Shown in pieces: positions 9,501 through 17,200 of a stretch of DNA of 33,848 nucleotides. A program made the position numbers and the translations under genes. Source of the DNA: JABWBR01 sp036741235 (GTDB taxonomy: Bacteria > Bacteroidota > Bacteroidia > Chitinophagales > Saprospiraceae); NCBI GenBank assembly GCA_036741235.1, contig DAINSQ010000032.1, positions 1 to 33,848 on the forward strand, written 5' to 3'. The notes under the pieces are model-generated. The model was not told the origin of the DNA, ran no database searches, and worked only from the letters and a program-made list of their open reading frames with translations. The first letter of the stretch is position 1. Each line of letters opens with the position of its first letter.

Positions 9501-10516
9501 TAGGAAGCCCTTATAAAATCATTGCTGCCGACATCGACAAGTCGGGAACGGTGGCCACTTCCGACCTCATCAAACTACGCAGGCTGATTTTGCACCTCGA
9601 CAGCCAGTTGCCCAACGGCAACAAGTCGTGGCGCTTTATCCCCGCCGATTATGTATTCCCCGATCCCGCCAATCCGTTTGCAGGCTATTTTCCGGAGATA
9701 TTGAATATTGACGATTTGAGCGGAAGCGAAATGCACGCCGACTTTATTGCCATCAAAGTAGGCGATGTTAACGGCTCGGCTACGCCCACCAACCTGCAGG
9801 ATATTGAAGAGCGCGACGATCAGGGCATCTTTACGGTCATTGCCGACAACAAGCGCGTTGCGGAGGGAGAAACATTTACAGTAGACCTCTACGCGCACGG
9901 CATGCACTACATTCCAGGGTATCAGTTTACGCTTGGGTTTGATACTGATTTGTTGGAGTGGGAAGAAGTAACCTCAGGCGAACTAGAGGGCGTCAACGAG
10001 GGCAACTTTGGTCTGTCGGCGCTCGATGAAGGCTTGATCACTACAAGTTGGAACGAAGAAATGCCGCACGACGGCAGCGAAAAGGTATCCCTGTTCAGAT
10101 TGACATTCCGCGCCCGGCAGGATTTGGAGGTGCAAAATGCGCTATTCCTCAGTAATCAATTGACAAAAGGAGAAGCATATACCCGGACTTATGATGTATT
10201 GGGCGTTAATCTGGTATTTGCCAACGCCAATGTGAGCAATGCCAATAGTCCTGCAGGCTATGAATTATACCAAAACCGCCCGAATCCGTTTTCCGATGAA
10301 ACCATCATTGCCTTCCAGATGCAGGAAAGAGGTAGCGCCCGGCTGACGGTATTCGACGCCACAGGGAAAATGATCTATCAACAAGAGGCGGTCTTTGAAA
10401 CCGGTTACAACGAAGTGTCTATCGGCAAAAGCGATTTGCCGGTGAGCGGGGTACTCTATTACCAACTGGAGGCCGGCGCCTGGAAAGACACTAAAAAGAT
10501 GATTATGTTGGATTAA
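6557..10516 (+). CDS. Hyalin-repeat, dockerin and cohesin-like T9SS type-A surface protein
   Basis: 1319 residues. I start at ATG 6557, after an A-rich stretch and just before a long basic region plus a hydrophobic core (RRLLLLLPVLMIAWLPGLWGQ); an in-frame ATG at 6521 would add 12 residues. About eight hyalin-repeat (HYR)-like Ig modules follow (residues about 135-910), the clearest near 306-400 with VTDNCDNN, VPVGQHIIQYVASDICGN and CTITLTVVD. Next is a short carboxypeptidase-regulatory-like fold (GPDGSFEFPDMP). A dockerin type-I-like module with two calcium-loop halves (DDPLNGVSTID and DIDKSGTVATSD, residues about 958-1011) comes next, then a cohesin-like module (about 1094-1224: GETFTVDLYA, YIPGYQFTLGFDTDLLEWEEV). 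It ends with a T9SS type-A sorting domain (LYQNRPNPFSDETIIAF to KKMIMLD). It should be exported and anchored on the surface or released. Binding partners are unknown. Confidence 0.92.
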   Translation: MKHWTKLTGKWRRRVDGDEGRRLLLLLPVLMIAWLPGLWGQCNLVCNGTLNAPLQVAVDQSCSVTLNPDAILEAPQLCPGAKNMIVRTTGSNSTIIVQGVDLVTFDASAYIGQVLSVTVTHIASTSFCVGHIRVVDNLPPVFNCAPIVASCFVDTDPDVIGYPDVSDNCDSQVTLTYVDAVVQDTCTSDTAAIISRTWQAVDNVGNVSLCVQQIILERPSLDSIDFPRDTLLGCSQPPLSPDSLGRPQLDSFNIRLDAICDWIVTYDDDTVSVCGTMGYNILRTWRVIDDCTNNERSRVQIIHVRDTVPPQIVCPNNLTVSALPGQCYASVMLPLPQVTDNCDNNFGISISTSYGAQGMGPHPFVPVGQHIIQYVASDICGNSSICTITLTVVDAQVPAAVCDDNVIVALPTGGIGTIQAVHLNEGSDDNCPNQLYYKAKRVSAGTCNNLNGDDSPLTAGYQEWFDDNVKFCCDDVGVLSIPVALRVYEVNPGPGAVNPAREQLGGDLFGHYSECIMNVTVQDNIAPSFSSLPQNNITVSCSSNYTDMAAYGAPQVNDNCSVTVDTVININVNACGQGTITRTFTATDASGLSSSWTQTIHVVNDQPLIASQIVWPQNYTSYQCASSVTPADLPAGYNYPVLPQGVCGDLSYTYNDQLFTVSQPACFKILREWVVLDMCHFNPDNPSGGGRYTRTQMIDVYDNQPPVINCPPTVEVGINANCSGAQVTMTNITGTDCSSTISITNNSQYAINHGPNASGFYPKGEHLVTFSATDNCGNNATCTTTIRVKDNTPPSPICIVGLSVNLVYADGENKAVVTAQAFNGGSADNCTSSGNLQHFIRRAGGNQLTPPTTTQLKFTCEDVGNQLIEYWVTDQAGNSDYCLTYLIVQDNNQLCYANTASGMIAGGIYTESGYDVENVMVQVMGSSTGNMVTGPDGSFEFPDMPLNDSYSLMPQRNDDPLNGVSTIDLVLISKHILGTQSLGSPYKIIAADIDKSGTVATSDLIKLRRLILHLDSQLPNGNKSWRFIPADYVFPDPANPFAGYFPEILNIDDLSGSEMHADFIAIKVGDVNGSATPTNLQDIEERDDQGIFTVIADNKRVAEGETFTVDLYAHGMHYIPGYQFTLGFDTDLLEWEEVTSGELEGVNEGNFGLSALDEGLITTSWNEEMPHDGSEKVSLFRLTFRARQDLEVQNALFLSNQLTKGEAYTRTYDVLGVNLVFANANVSNANSPAGYELYQNRPNPFSDETIIAFQMQERGSARLTVFDATGKMIYQQEAVFETGYNEVSIGKSDLPVSGVLYYQLEAGAWKDTKKMIMLD
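9424..9594 (+). other. Dockerin type-I-like module (within CDS)
   Basis: The encoded segment has two halves with calcium-binding F-hand spacing: D-D-P-L-N-G-V-S-T-I-D followed by an amphipathic helix (LVLISKHILG), and D-I-D-K-S-G-T-V-A-T-S-D followed by LIKLRRLIL. This duplicated loop-helix pattern is the dockerin hallmark. Related dockerin-like regions are common in Saprospiraceae hyalin-repeat proteins; actual binding to a cohesin is inferred. Confidence 0.8.
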
Positions 10517-10549
10517 CAGTGTTTCAAATATACAGGAAAAGTGTATGAG

Positions 10550-10580
10550 GGGGCTGCCGGGGCTGGCGGCCCCTTTTTTT
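10550..10580 (+). terminator. Rho-independent terminator of the hyalin/dockerin gene
   Basis: A GC-rich 9-bp stem (10550-10558 with 10565-10573, one G-U wobble, loop GGGGCT) is followed directly by seven T residues (10574-10580), 33 bases after the stop codon. Confidence 0.85.
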
Positions 10581-10675
10581 GGGGAGTTAGGAATTTTAAA
10601 AAAATACATTTGTTTTAATAAAATACCAAATTTGGGGTATAGACAGATTGGAGATAAACTTGTATTTTTGTAGCG

Positions 10676-10927
10676 CTTCAATACAGAAGTTCTCATCAAC
10701 CGATTCAGCAGTAAAGTCCGCCGGGTAATCAGGCGGGGCTTTTCCTATCTTAAGTCTGCAAGCGGGTGCTTATGCGCCTTGGCGTGGTTAAATTTCATGG
10801 TTTTTAATTATACTACTACTAACAAATTGAAGTCATAATTCCACGACTTGAGGAAATGCACAAGATTGGCATTATTGCCGTGGCAACGCTAGTCATCCCG
10901 GATTTTCATTTCGGGATGACTTTTTTT
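10676..10927 (+). ncRNA. Candidate small non-coding transcription unit
   Basis: A TAnnTTTG element (TATTTTTG, 10663-10670) predicts a start near 10676. A first stem-loop (10713-10743: AAAG-U-CCGCC with GGCGG-G-CUU, loop gggtaatca) is followed by UUU, and a second perfect 10-bp stem at 10891-10921 by a T-run. The boundaries suggest an RNA of about 68 or 250 bases. I do not recognise an RNA family, and the -33 box is poor. Alternatively the second hairpin terminates upstream transcription ahead of yraN. Confidence 0.25.
10891..10927 (+). terminator. Strong Rho-independent terminator upstream of yraN
   Basis: AGTCATCCCG (10891-10900) and CGGGATGACT (10912-10921) are perfectly complementary across an 11-base loop and run into a T-tract (10921-10927). 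The yraN start lies only 30 bases downstream. Its terminator form is clear. The open question is which transcript it ends, because the last gene upstream already has its own terminator at 10550-10580. Confidence 0.75.
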
Positions 10928-10957
10928 ATTTAAATTGTGCACAACAAAACGCGCCAT

Positions 10958-11326
10958 ATGGCCAGGCATAATGACATGGGCAAAGCGGGCGAAGACGAGG
11001 CGTGTCTATTTCTGGAGCGTTACGGTTATGCTGTCGAGCAGCGCAATTGGCGGTGCGGCAGGGCGGAGATAGATTTGATAGCCAGAAAGGACGGCCAGTT
11101 GGTCTTTGTAGAAGTAAAAACCCGCAGCAATCTCAGCTACGGGCGTCCCGAGTTATTTGTCGACTATCGCAAGGCCGGCAGGGTTGCTGCTGCTGCCGGC
11201 GCCTACATGCAGCAGGTGGCGCATGAATGGATCTTCCGGTTTGATGTGATTGCCGTGATCTACCGCGGCAGGGGTATGTTTTCCATCCGGCATTTCGAAG
11301 ATGCGTTTTTCCCAACCCGGCTGTAG
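10958..11326 (+). CDS. yraN: YraN family (UPF0102) putative endonuclease
   Basis: 122 residues from ATG 10958. The reading starts MARHNDMGKAGEDEACLFL, the usual N-terminus of the family; an in-frame GTG at 10937 would add 7 unlikely residues and sits against the terminator T-tract. The family's nuclease-like core is present: RNWRCGRAEIDLIARKDG, then VFVEVKTRS, giving the E-x-D ... E-x-K arrangement of restriction-endonuclease-like folds. It ends in RFDVIAVI and HFEDAF, as usual. Cytoplasmic; its precise role is not established. A separate transcript from its neighbours is likely given the strong terminator upstream and a promoter downstream. Confidence 0.92.
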   Translation: MARHNDMGKAGEDEACLFLERYGYAVEQRNWRCGRAEIDLIARKDGQLVFVEVKTRSNLSYGRPELFVDYRKAGRVAAAAGAYMQQVAHEWIFRFDVIAVIYRGRGMFSIRHFEDAFFPTRL

Positions 11327-11342
11327 GGCGAACATTAACGTT

Positions 11343-11372
11343 GATTAACCTTGTTTCAAGGTGGATTAACCT
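11343..11372. promoter_or_regulatory. Operator-like direct and inverted repeats upstream of the barrel gene
   Basis: GATTAACCT occurs at 11343-11351 and again at 11364-11372, exactly 21 bp (two helical turns) apart. Between and overlapping them is a perfect inverted repeat ACCTTG-ttt-CAAGGT (11348-11362). The cluster ends 3 bp before the -33-like TTG of the promoter, a typical place for a regulator. Confidence 0.45.
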
Positions 11373-11375
11373 ATA

Positions 11376-11400
11376 TTGACAAGGGCTGCGGTTATTTTTG
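11376..11400 (+). promoter_or_regulatory. Promoter of the outer-membrane beta-barrel gene
   Basis: TTGAC at 11376 and TATTTTTG at 11393-11400 (TAnnTTTG). The spacer of 14 bases after TTG is short for the class, but the -7 element is perfect. The predicted start near 11406 gives a leader of about 26 bases to ATG 11432. Confidence 0.5.
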
Positions 11401-11431
11401 TCGGGAATTCACCTGACTAAATCACAACCGT

Positions 11432-14239
11432 ATGTCACGCTTGCGTTTTTTCCTGATTCTTTTTTTAATAACGGGGTATTTTGCGCTACATGCGCAGACA
11501 AAAATCAAATACGCCATCACAGGCGTTGTAGTAGCCGACAGCACCGAAACCCCGCTTGAAGGCGCCACAGTATTATTATTGCTGGCTGCTGATTCTTCGC
11601 TGGTCAATTTTGGGCGAACGGAAGCCAACGGCGCCTTTGAACTGGCCAATGTGCCGAACGACAAATCCTATTTATTGCGGATCACTTATGTCGGTTATAG
11701 CGTGTACGACAAACCAATTTCGGCAGGTACGGCCCATAACCCGCTTGCGCTGGGCGTCATATCCCTGATGGCGCAATCGACCACACTGGGAGAGGTCACT
11801 GTCAAGGCCGAACACATCCCCGTGGTGATAAAAAAAGACACCATAGAATACAATGCCCAGGCTTTCAGCGTAAAGCCCAATGCCGTAGTAGAAGACCTGC
11901 TCAAAAAAATGCCGGGCATAGAAGTGGAGCAAGACGGCACGGTGCGCGCGCAAGGCGAGCAAGTGCGGCGGGTGATGGTTGACGGCAAAGAATTTTTTGG
12001 GCAAGATCCCAAAATAGCCACACAAAACCTGCCTGCCGATGCGGTTGATAAAGTACAGGTTTTCGACAAAAAATCGGATGCGGCCACTTTTTCCGGTATT
12101 GAAGACGGTCAGCGCGAAAAAGCCATCAATCTCAAACTCAAGGCCGACCGCAAGCAGGGCGTATTTGGCAGCGTAAATGCCGGGTATGGCACTGACAATC
12201 GCTACGATGGCAGGGCGAGCATCAACCGCTTCAACGACAAACAGCAACTGGCCTTATTGGCCATGGGCAACAACATCAACCGCCAAGGGTTTTCTATTGA
12301 AGATTATCTGAGTTTTACCGGCCAGTTGCAGCGCATGCGCAGCGGCGGGGCTGTTCGTATTGAAATTAACGCCGAAGAGCAGGGTATTCCCCTCGATTTT
12401 GGCGGGAATAACGGGATTACTACTTCCTGGGGAGCCGGGTTGAATTTCAACAATCAATTTAACAAAAAAACGGAACTCAACGGCAGTTACTTCTACAACC
12501 TGCTCGACAACACGCTGGAGCGCTCGCTCAAACGGCAGACCTATTTGCCCGACGGCAATTTCGACGTAACTCAGCAGAGTACCCAACAAAACCGCAATGA
12601 CAATCACCGCCTCAGCGCTACGCTCGACCACAAAATCGACTCCATGAACTTGCTCAAGCTAACTGCTTCGGGCGTATACAACGAAACCGCCATTTCCACG
12701 CAATCGGATAGCCGAACGACCAAGGCCGGCGAGCAGTTGATCAACGATGGCCTGCGCGACAATGAAGTCAGCGGCGCAGGCGCTTCGCTCAATACCAATT
12801 TGTTGTATCGCCGAAAATTCAGCAAAAAAGGGCGCGCGCTCAGCGCCAATATTCTGCTCAATAGTAACGCCACTAACCGGGACGGCGATCTCACAGCACA
12901 TAACCGCTATTACGACGAATCGGGCGCCTTGCTTCGCATTGACTCGATACGCCAGACCAATACCCAGCGCAACGAAGTACTCACCCTGGGCGCTAACGCC
13001 TCCTATACCGAGCCGCTGGGCAAGCGCAAATACCTGGAAGTGAACTATGCCTACCAGCAAAGTACGACCGAGCTCAACCGCGAGGTATACGACATCAACA
13101 ACGGCGAGTCGCAATTCAATGAAACCCTGAGCAATCGCTTCCGCAATGTGTACGATTATCACCGCGGCGGCTTCAATTTCAAACTCAACCGCAAGGCCTA
13201 CAACCTGACGACTGGCTTGCAATTACAGCGCTCGGCGCTCGATGGCCGATTGTTGTTGCAGGACACTTCCATTCGGCGCTCTTTTACCAATGTTTTGCCC
13301 AATTTGCATTTCAACTATGATTTCTCGATGTCGAAGCACATCAATGTAGACTATGAAACCAGCGTTCGTGAACCAAATATTGAGCAATTGCAGCCTATTA
13401 TTGACAACAGCGATCCGCTGAATATCTACGTGGGCAATCCCAACCTGAAGCCGGAGTACAATCACCGAATTGGCTTGCGCTATGGTACCTTCAACCAGGC
13501 TACATTTACCAATTTATTCGCCAATATCAATTTGACCTATACCTCCAACAGCATCTCGGAGGCTCAAACCATTGACGATTTGCTGGTGCGCACCTGGCGG
13601 CCCGTCAACGTCAAAGACCAGAGAAGGGCCGATATTTACCTCAACTACGGTTTTCCTATTCGCAAAATAAAAAGCCGTATAGGCTTGACTACCAACAGCA
13701 TGTGGTCGAGCGGCATTAGTTTAATCAACGATGTGGAGAACAAAACCGAACGCAGTGTTTTGGGCGGGGAAGTTCGGTATGAATTCACGCTGGATGAAAA
13801 ATTTGATTTCAACCTGAGCGCAAATGTCAGTTTTAACCAGACCCGTTATTCGCTCAGCAAATCGCTCAACCAGGAATTTGTCAACCAGGTATACGGCGCG
13901 GGGTTCAACTGGTACTTGCCGGCAGGCTTCATATTGAGTTCAACGATGGATTATTCGGTATACAGCGGTCTGGCGGGCAGCAGTACCCAAACCATTCCGT
14001 TGTGGGGCGCTGCATTGGCAAAAAGCCTGATGAAAAAGCGGGCTGAGATCAAAGTTTCGGTATTTGACATCCTCAACAAAAACATAGGATTCAATCGTCG
14101 CGCCGACGTAAATTTCCTGGAAGAAGAACGCATACGGTCGCTGGGGCGCTACGGCATGCTCAGCTTCACCTACTCGCTGTCGCCCGCCAGCCCCGGCCCG
14201 GGCGGCGGTATGCGGATGCAATTTATTCAGCGGCGTTAA
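11432..14239 (+). CDS. Outer-membrane beta-barrel protein with carboxypeptidase-regulatory and TonB-plug-like domains
   Basis: 935 residues. Signal peptide 1-22 (FFLILFLITGYFALHAQ). Residues about 26-115 form a carboxypeptidase-regulatory-like beta-sandwich (YAITGVVVADSTETPLEGATV, GAFELANVP, LLRITYVGY). Residues about 120-230 are plug-like (VEDLLKKMPGIEVEQDGTV, VRRVMVDGKEFFGQDPKIATQNLPADAVDKVQVFDK). The rest is a barrel of alternating strands, including the common NPNLKPEYNHRIGLRY segment. This is the widespread bacteroidete OMP_b-brl_3/TonB-receptor-like architecture. Substrate unknown; there is no SusD homologue nearby, so a polysaccharide-uptake role is not indicated. It has its own promoter and an operator-like cluster upstream, and faces a convergent gene downstream. 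Confidence 0.9.
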   Translation: MSRLRFFLILFLITGYFALHAQTKIKYAITGVVVADSTETPLEGATVLLLLAADSSLVNFGRTEANGAFELANVPNDKSYLLRITYVGYSVYDKPISAGTAHNPLALGVISLMAQSTTLGEVTVKAEHIPVVIKKDTIEYNAQAFSVKPNAVVEDLLKKMPGIEVEQDGTVRAQGEQVRRVMVDGKEFFGQDPKIATQNLPADAVDKVQVFDKKSDAATFSGIEDGQREKAINLKLKADRKQGVFGSVNAGYGTDNRYDGRASINRFNDKQQLALLAMGNNINRQGFSIEDYLSFTGQLQRMRSGGAVRIEINAEEQGIPLDFGGNNGITTSWGAGLNFNNQFNKKTELNGSYFYNLLDNTLERSLKRQTYLPDGNFDVTQQSTQQNRNDNHRLSATLDHKIDSMNLLKLTASGVYNETAISTQSDSRTTKAGEQLINDGLRDNEVSGAGASLNTNLLYRRKFSKKGRALSANILLNSNATNRDGDLTAHNRYYDESGALLRIDSIRQTNTQRNEVLTLGANASYTEPLGKRKYLEVNYAYQQSTTELNREVYDINNGESQFNETLSNRFRNVYDYHRGGFNFKLNRKAYNLTTGLQLQRSALDGRLLLQDTSIRRSFTNVLPNLHFNYDFSMSKHINVDYETSVREPNIEQLQPIIDNSDPLNIYVGNPNLKPEYNHRIGLRYGTFNQATFTNLFANINLTYTSNSISEAQTIDDLLVRTWRPVNVKDQRRADIYLNYGFPIRKIKSRIGLTTNSMWSSGISLINDVENKTERSVLGGEVRYEFTLDEKFDFNLSANVSFNQTRYSLSKSLNQEFVNQVYGAGFNWYLPAGFILSSTMDYSVYSGLAGSSTQTIPLWGAALAKSLMKKRAEIKVSVFDILNKNIGFNRRADVNFLEEERIRSLGRYGMLSFTYSLSPASPGPGGGMRMQFIQRR

Positions 14240-14245
14240 TCAGTG

Positions 14246-14284
14246 GGTAATGGCGGTGTGAGGATCTATTCCACCACCATTACC
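14246..14284. terminator. Inverted repeat between convergent genes
   Basis: GGTAATGGCGGTG (14246-14258) and CACCACCATTACC (14272-14284) pair over 13 positions with one mismatch. The right arm runs into the 3' end of the minus-strand gene that stops at 14266. No T-tract is seen on either side, so a shared bidirectional 3'-end structure is likely but a strict terminator is not proven. Confidence 0.4.
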
Positions 14285-17200
14285 GGAAGCAGGTCTTCTG
14301 TTCCATTTTCGTTGTAATATTGCAAATAAAACACCCCCGAGGGCAAATTTTCGGGTATTTGAACCGGATAATAACCGGTTATAATCGACGATATTTCAAC
14401 TTTGTTTTGAATCCTGCCGTAGCTATCGCGCAGTTGAACCGCATAAGGCAAATCGCTGGCGGGAAGATAGACAAAGGCTATTCCTCCTGATTTTACAGGA
14501 TTGGGGTACAGCGAAGGCAATGCTTTATCGTTTGTTTGGCGCAACACGGCGGGCTGTTCGGGTAATGAATCATGGCGGCTCAATCCCGACGACACAATGA
14601 CACCGCCGCAGAAGCCGGCGTCTACTGTTAGCGTTACCGGGTAGTAATAAGCGCAGCCGTTGGCGTCGATAACGATCAGGGTATAGGTAGTAGTACGGCG
14701 TACGGAGGCCAGAGTATTCAGACAGGTTGGACAAGACAACCCCAAAGAAGGATACCAAAGGTGATAAACGGCATTTTCCACTACCGGTGCAAAACCCACA
14801 ATTTGATTAGGGCATACAATTTGGTTTTCGGGAAAATTGCTGACCAGCACCTCGGGGGCCAGGTCGAGCGCAATCGTGTTGGTAAAAACGCAGCCGTCTG
14901 CCGAGGTTGCCACCACGGTATAATCACCTGCTTGAGCGCTACTGATGTCAAGTTGGGTAAGGCAAGGCGAAGCCGAGGCAAAACCGTTTGGGCCCGACCA
15001 TTGGTAGGTAAATCCTGCAGGCAGGCATATGTCAATATCTTCCGCAGCGCATAGCGACAGTTCCGGCGGTAAAATCGAAGGCGGAAAAGCGCCCACAAAG
15101 ATAGTTGTAGTAGCCTGGGCCAGGCAAGCGCCTACGCCCGTAACGGTGGCGGTATACGTTGTCGTTGCGGCAGGCGTTGCTATGGGGTTGGGGCAGTCGG
15201 CGCAACTCAGTCCTACAGTTGGCGACCAATGGATGTTTGTAGCATTTGCAGGTTGGGGTTCGAGTTGGATGGATTCGCCGGGGCAAAGCACCCATTCGCC
15301 GGGCAGCGTCACCTGGGGTTCCGGGCCGAATACGACTGGCCGGCCCGGTAGCGCATTGGCGCATGCATACTGCGTATCGGGGAGGCCGTTGCCCAAAAGC
15401 TTTCCTACAACGGGCGATAGATAATACGTTCTGCCATACTCCAGGTTCGGTGTATATTCGAGCTGTGCGGGCCCGTTAAATACGGCGAATACATTGCCCA
15501 GTACATTGCCGCTATTATCGTGCAATACGAAAAAGGGTTGTTCGCCTGGTCCGGGGACGGCGTCGGCGGGTAAATCGACGGTTATTTGCGCGGCTCCGCA
15601 AACAGAGATAGGGGGAGTATTAGCAAAACTTCCGGGAGTATTGCCGCAATTGCAGTTTCTGATCAAATTCAGTTGGTAATCGGGGCAGCCGGGGCTGGCC
15701 TGCAGGTTGATCTCCAGCGGGCTGCCGCCTGGCGCCGGCATGCTGGTATATAGGTAAAGGCTATCCGGTCCGTCCACTTCAAAGGTAGCGAAATAGTCAT
15801 CACCGGAGCAAACCGTATTGATATCGGCAATAGATGCGGGGGCGTTTACTTTGACGAGCGTTTGAGCCGTAAAATTACAACCGGCTTCTTCTAATGCCAG
15901 TGTTATCGGGTGGTTGCCGACCCCTGCGATAGCCGGATCGAAGATACCGGTCAGTATATCGGTGATACCGGGGCCCGACCAGGAAAGCGCCGGGTTGACT
16001 GCGCCGCTGGCAGTAAAAGCAAGCGTTATGGGCATATTCCCCTCGGAGCATTGAGGCGGTATGGGAAGAATAGAGGCAGTGGCGCTTGCGCAATCGAGGG
16101 TATTGCAACTTACGGCAGCAACGGCAAGGCAGCCTTCCGGGCTCAGCGCCTGCACTTCAAGTGAGACTGATTCGCCGGACGACAGGCCTGCCATTTGGAA
16201 AAGGCCTGTATTGAGTTGACCTGGCGACGTGCTGATGACGGTATCGATGACATAACCTTGCGGCAGATTTATAAGTACCTCCAGTGCGCTGAGGGTCGCA
16301 TTCTGGCAACTCAGCCCAGGTGCTTGTACCGGCGGGGCGGCTACCACCCACACGCTATCCATGCCGGCGCAGCCCGCGTTGTCGAGCGCGGTGACAGTGA
16401 TCAGCGTATCAGAATCGGGAGTAATCACAATTGTCGTAGTCGTATCGCCGGTGCTCCACAAAACATTGCCAGTGCCGTTGACATCGAGCGAAACGGCGCC
16501 GCCGGGGCAAAAGGTAGTATTGCCGGTAATTTCTACCATCGGCGCCAGTTGAGGTGAAACGACCAGGTTAAGTTGCAACGTACTGTCGCAACCATTGGCA
16601 GCGATATATTGAAAATCGTATTGTCCGGCTTGGGTATAGGTATTGCCGCCAAAATGGTAAACGCCGCCGGGGCAAATTGTATCGGTGACAACGGTGTTTG
16701 AATTGGGCAAAACCGTTAGATTGACCGTGACGGTACTGTCGCAGCCCAGATAGGTGGTTAAAACCTCTGTATATATTCCTGTTTCGTCGAATTCGCTATT
16801 GCCAATTTGATAGCTTTCTCCCTCACAAATTTGCGCAAAAAAATATATTTGGGGATTAGGGTTGTACTCAAGCCTGAACCTAACGGGCTGATCGCAGCCA
16901 TTTGGGGTATTGGTAGTGATAATGTAGACCCCGGGTAATGAATAGTCTATGCCGCCAAGGTTATAAATTTCGCCCGGGCAGAGCGTGATGGTACCCATGT
17001 TAATCAAGGGGAGAGGCGTCAGTGGGTATGTTTGGCACGCCGCCTGTCCGGAAGCGCAGCCATCAGAGACGGTCACGCATACTTGCACGGAATTGCTATT
17101 GGCAGGCATAGTGAGATTGACATTGGTTCCGACGGCTGCATGTTGGCCGTTGACGGTCCAGTTGTATGTGCCATTGCCTACATTAGATGCTGCGAAGGGG

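Larger units (their letters stand above)
10581..10957. other. Non-coding gap with promoter-like and terminator-like elements
   Basis: No open frame of note. It contains a 10-bp palindrome CCAAATTTGG (10626-10635), a -7 match TATTTTTG (10663-10670), a terminator-like hairpin (10713-10743) and a strong hairpin with T-tract (10891-10927). Together they outline a possible 70- or 250-base non-coding transcript. Confidence 0.4.
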
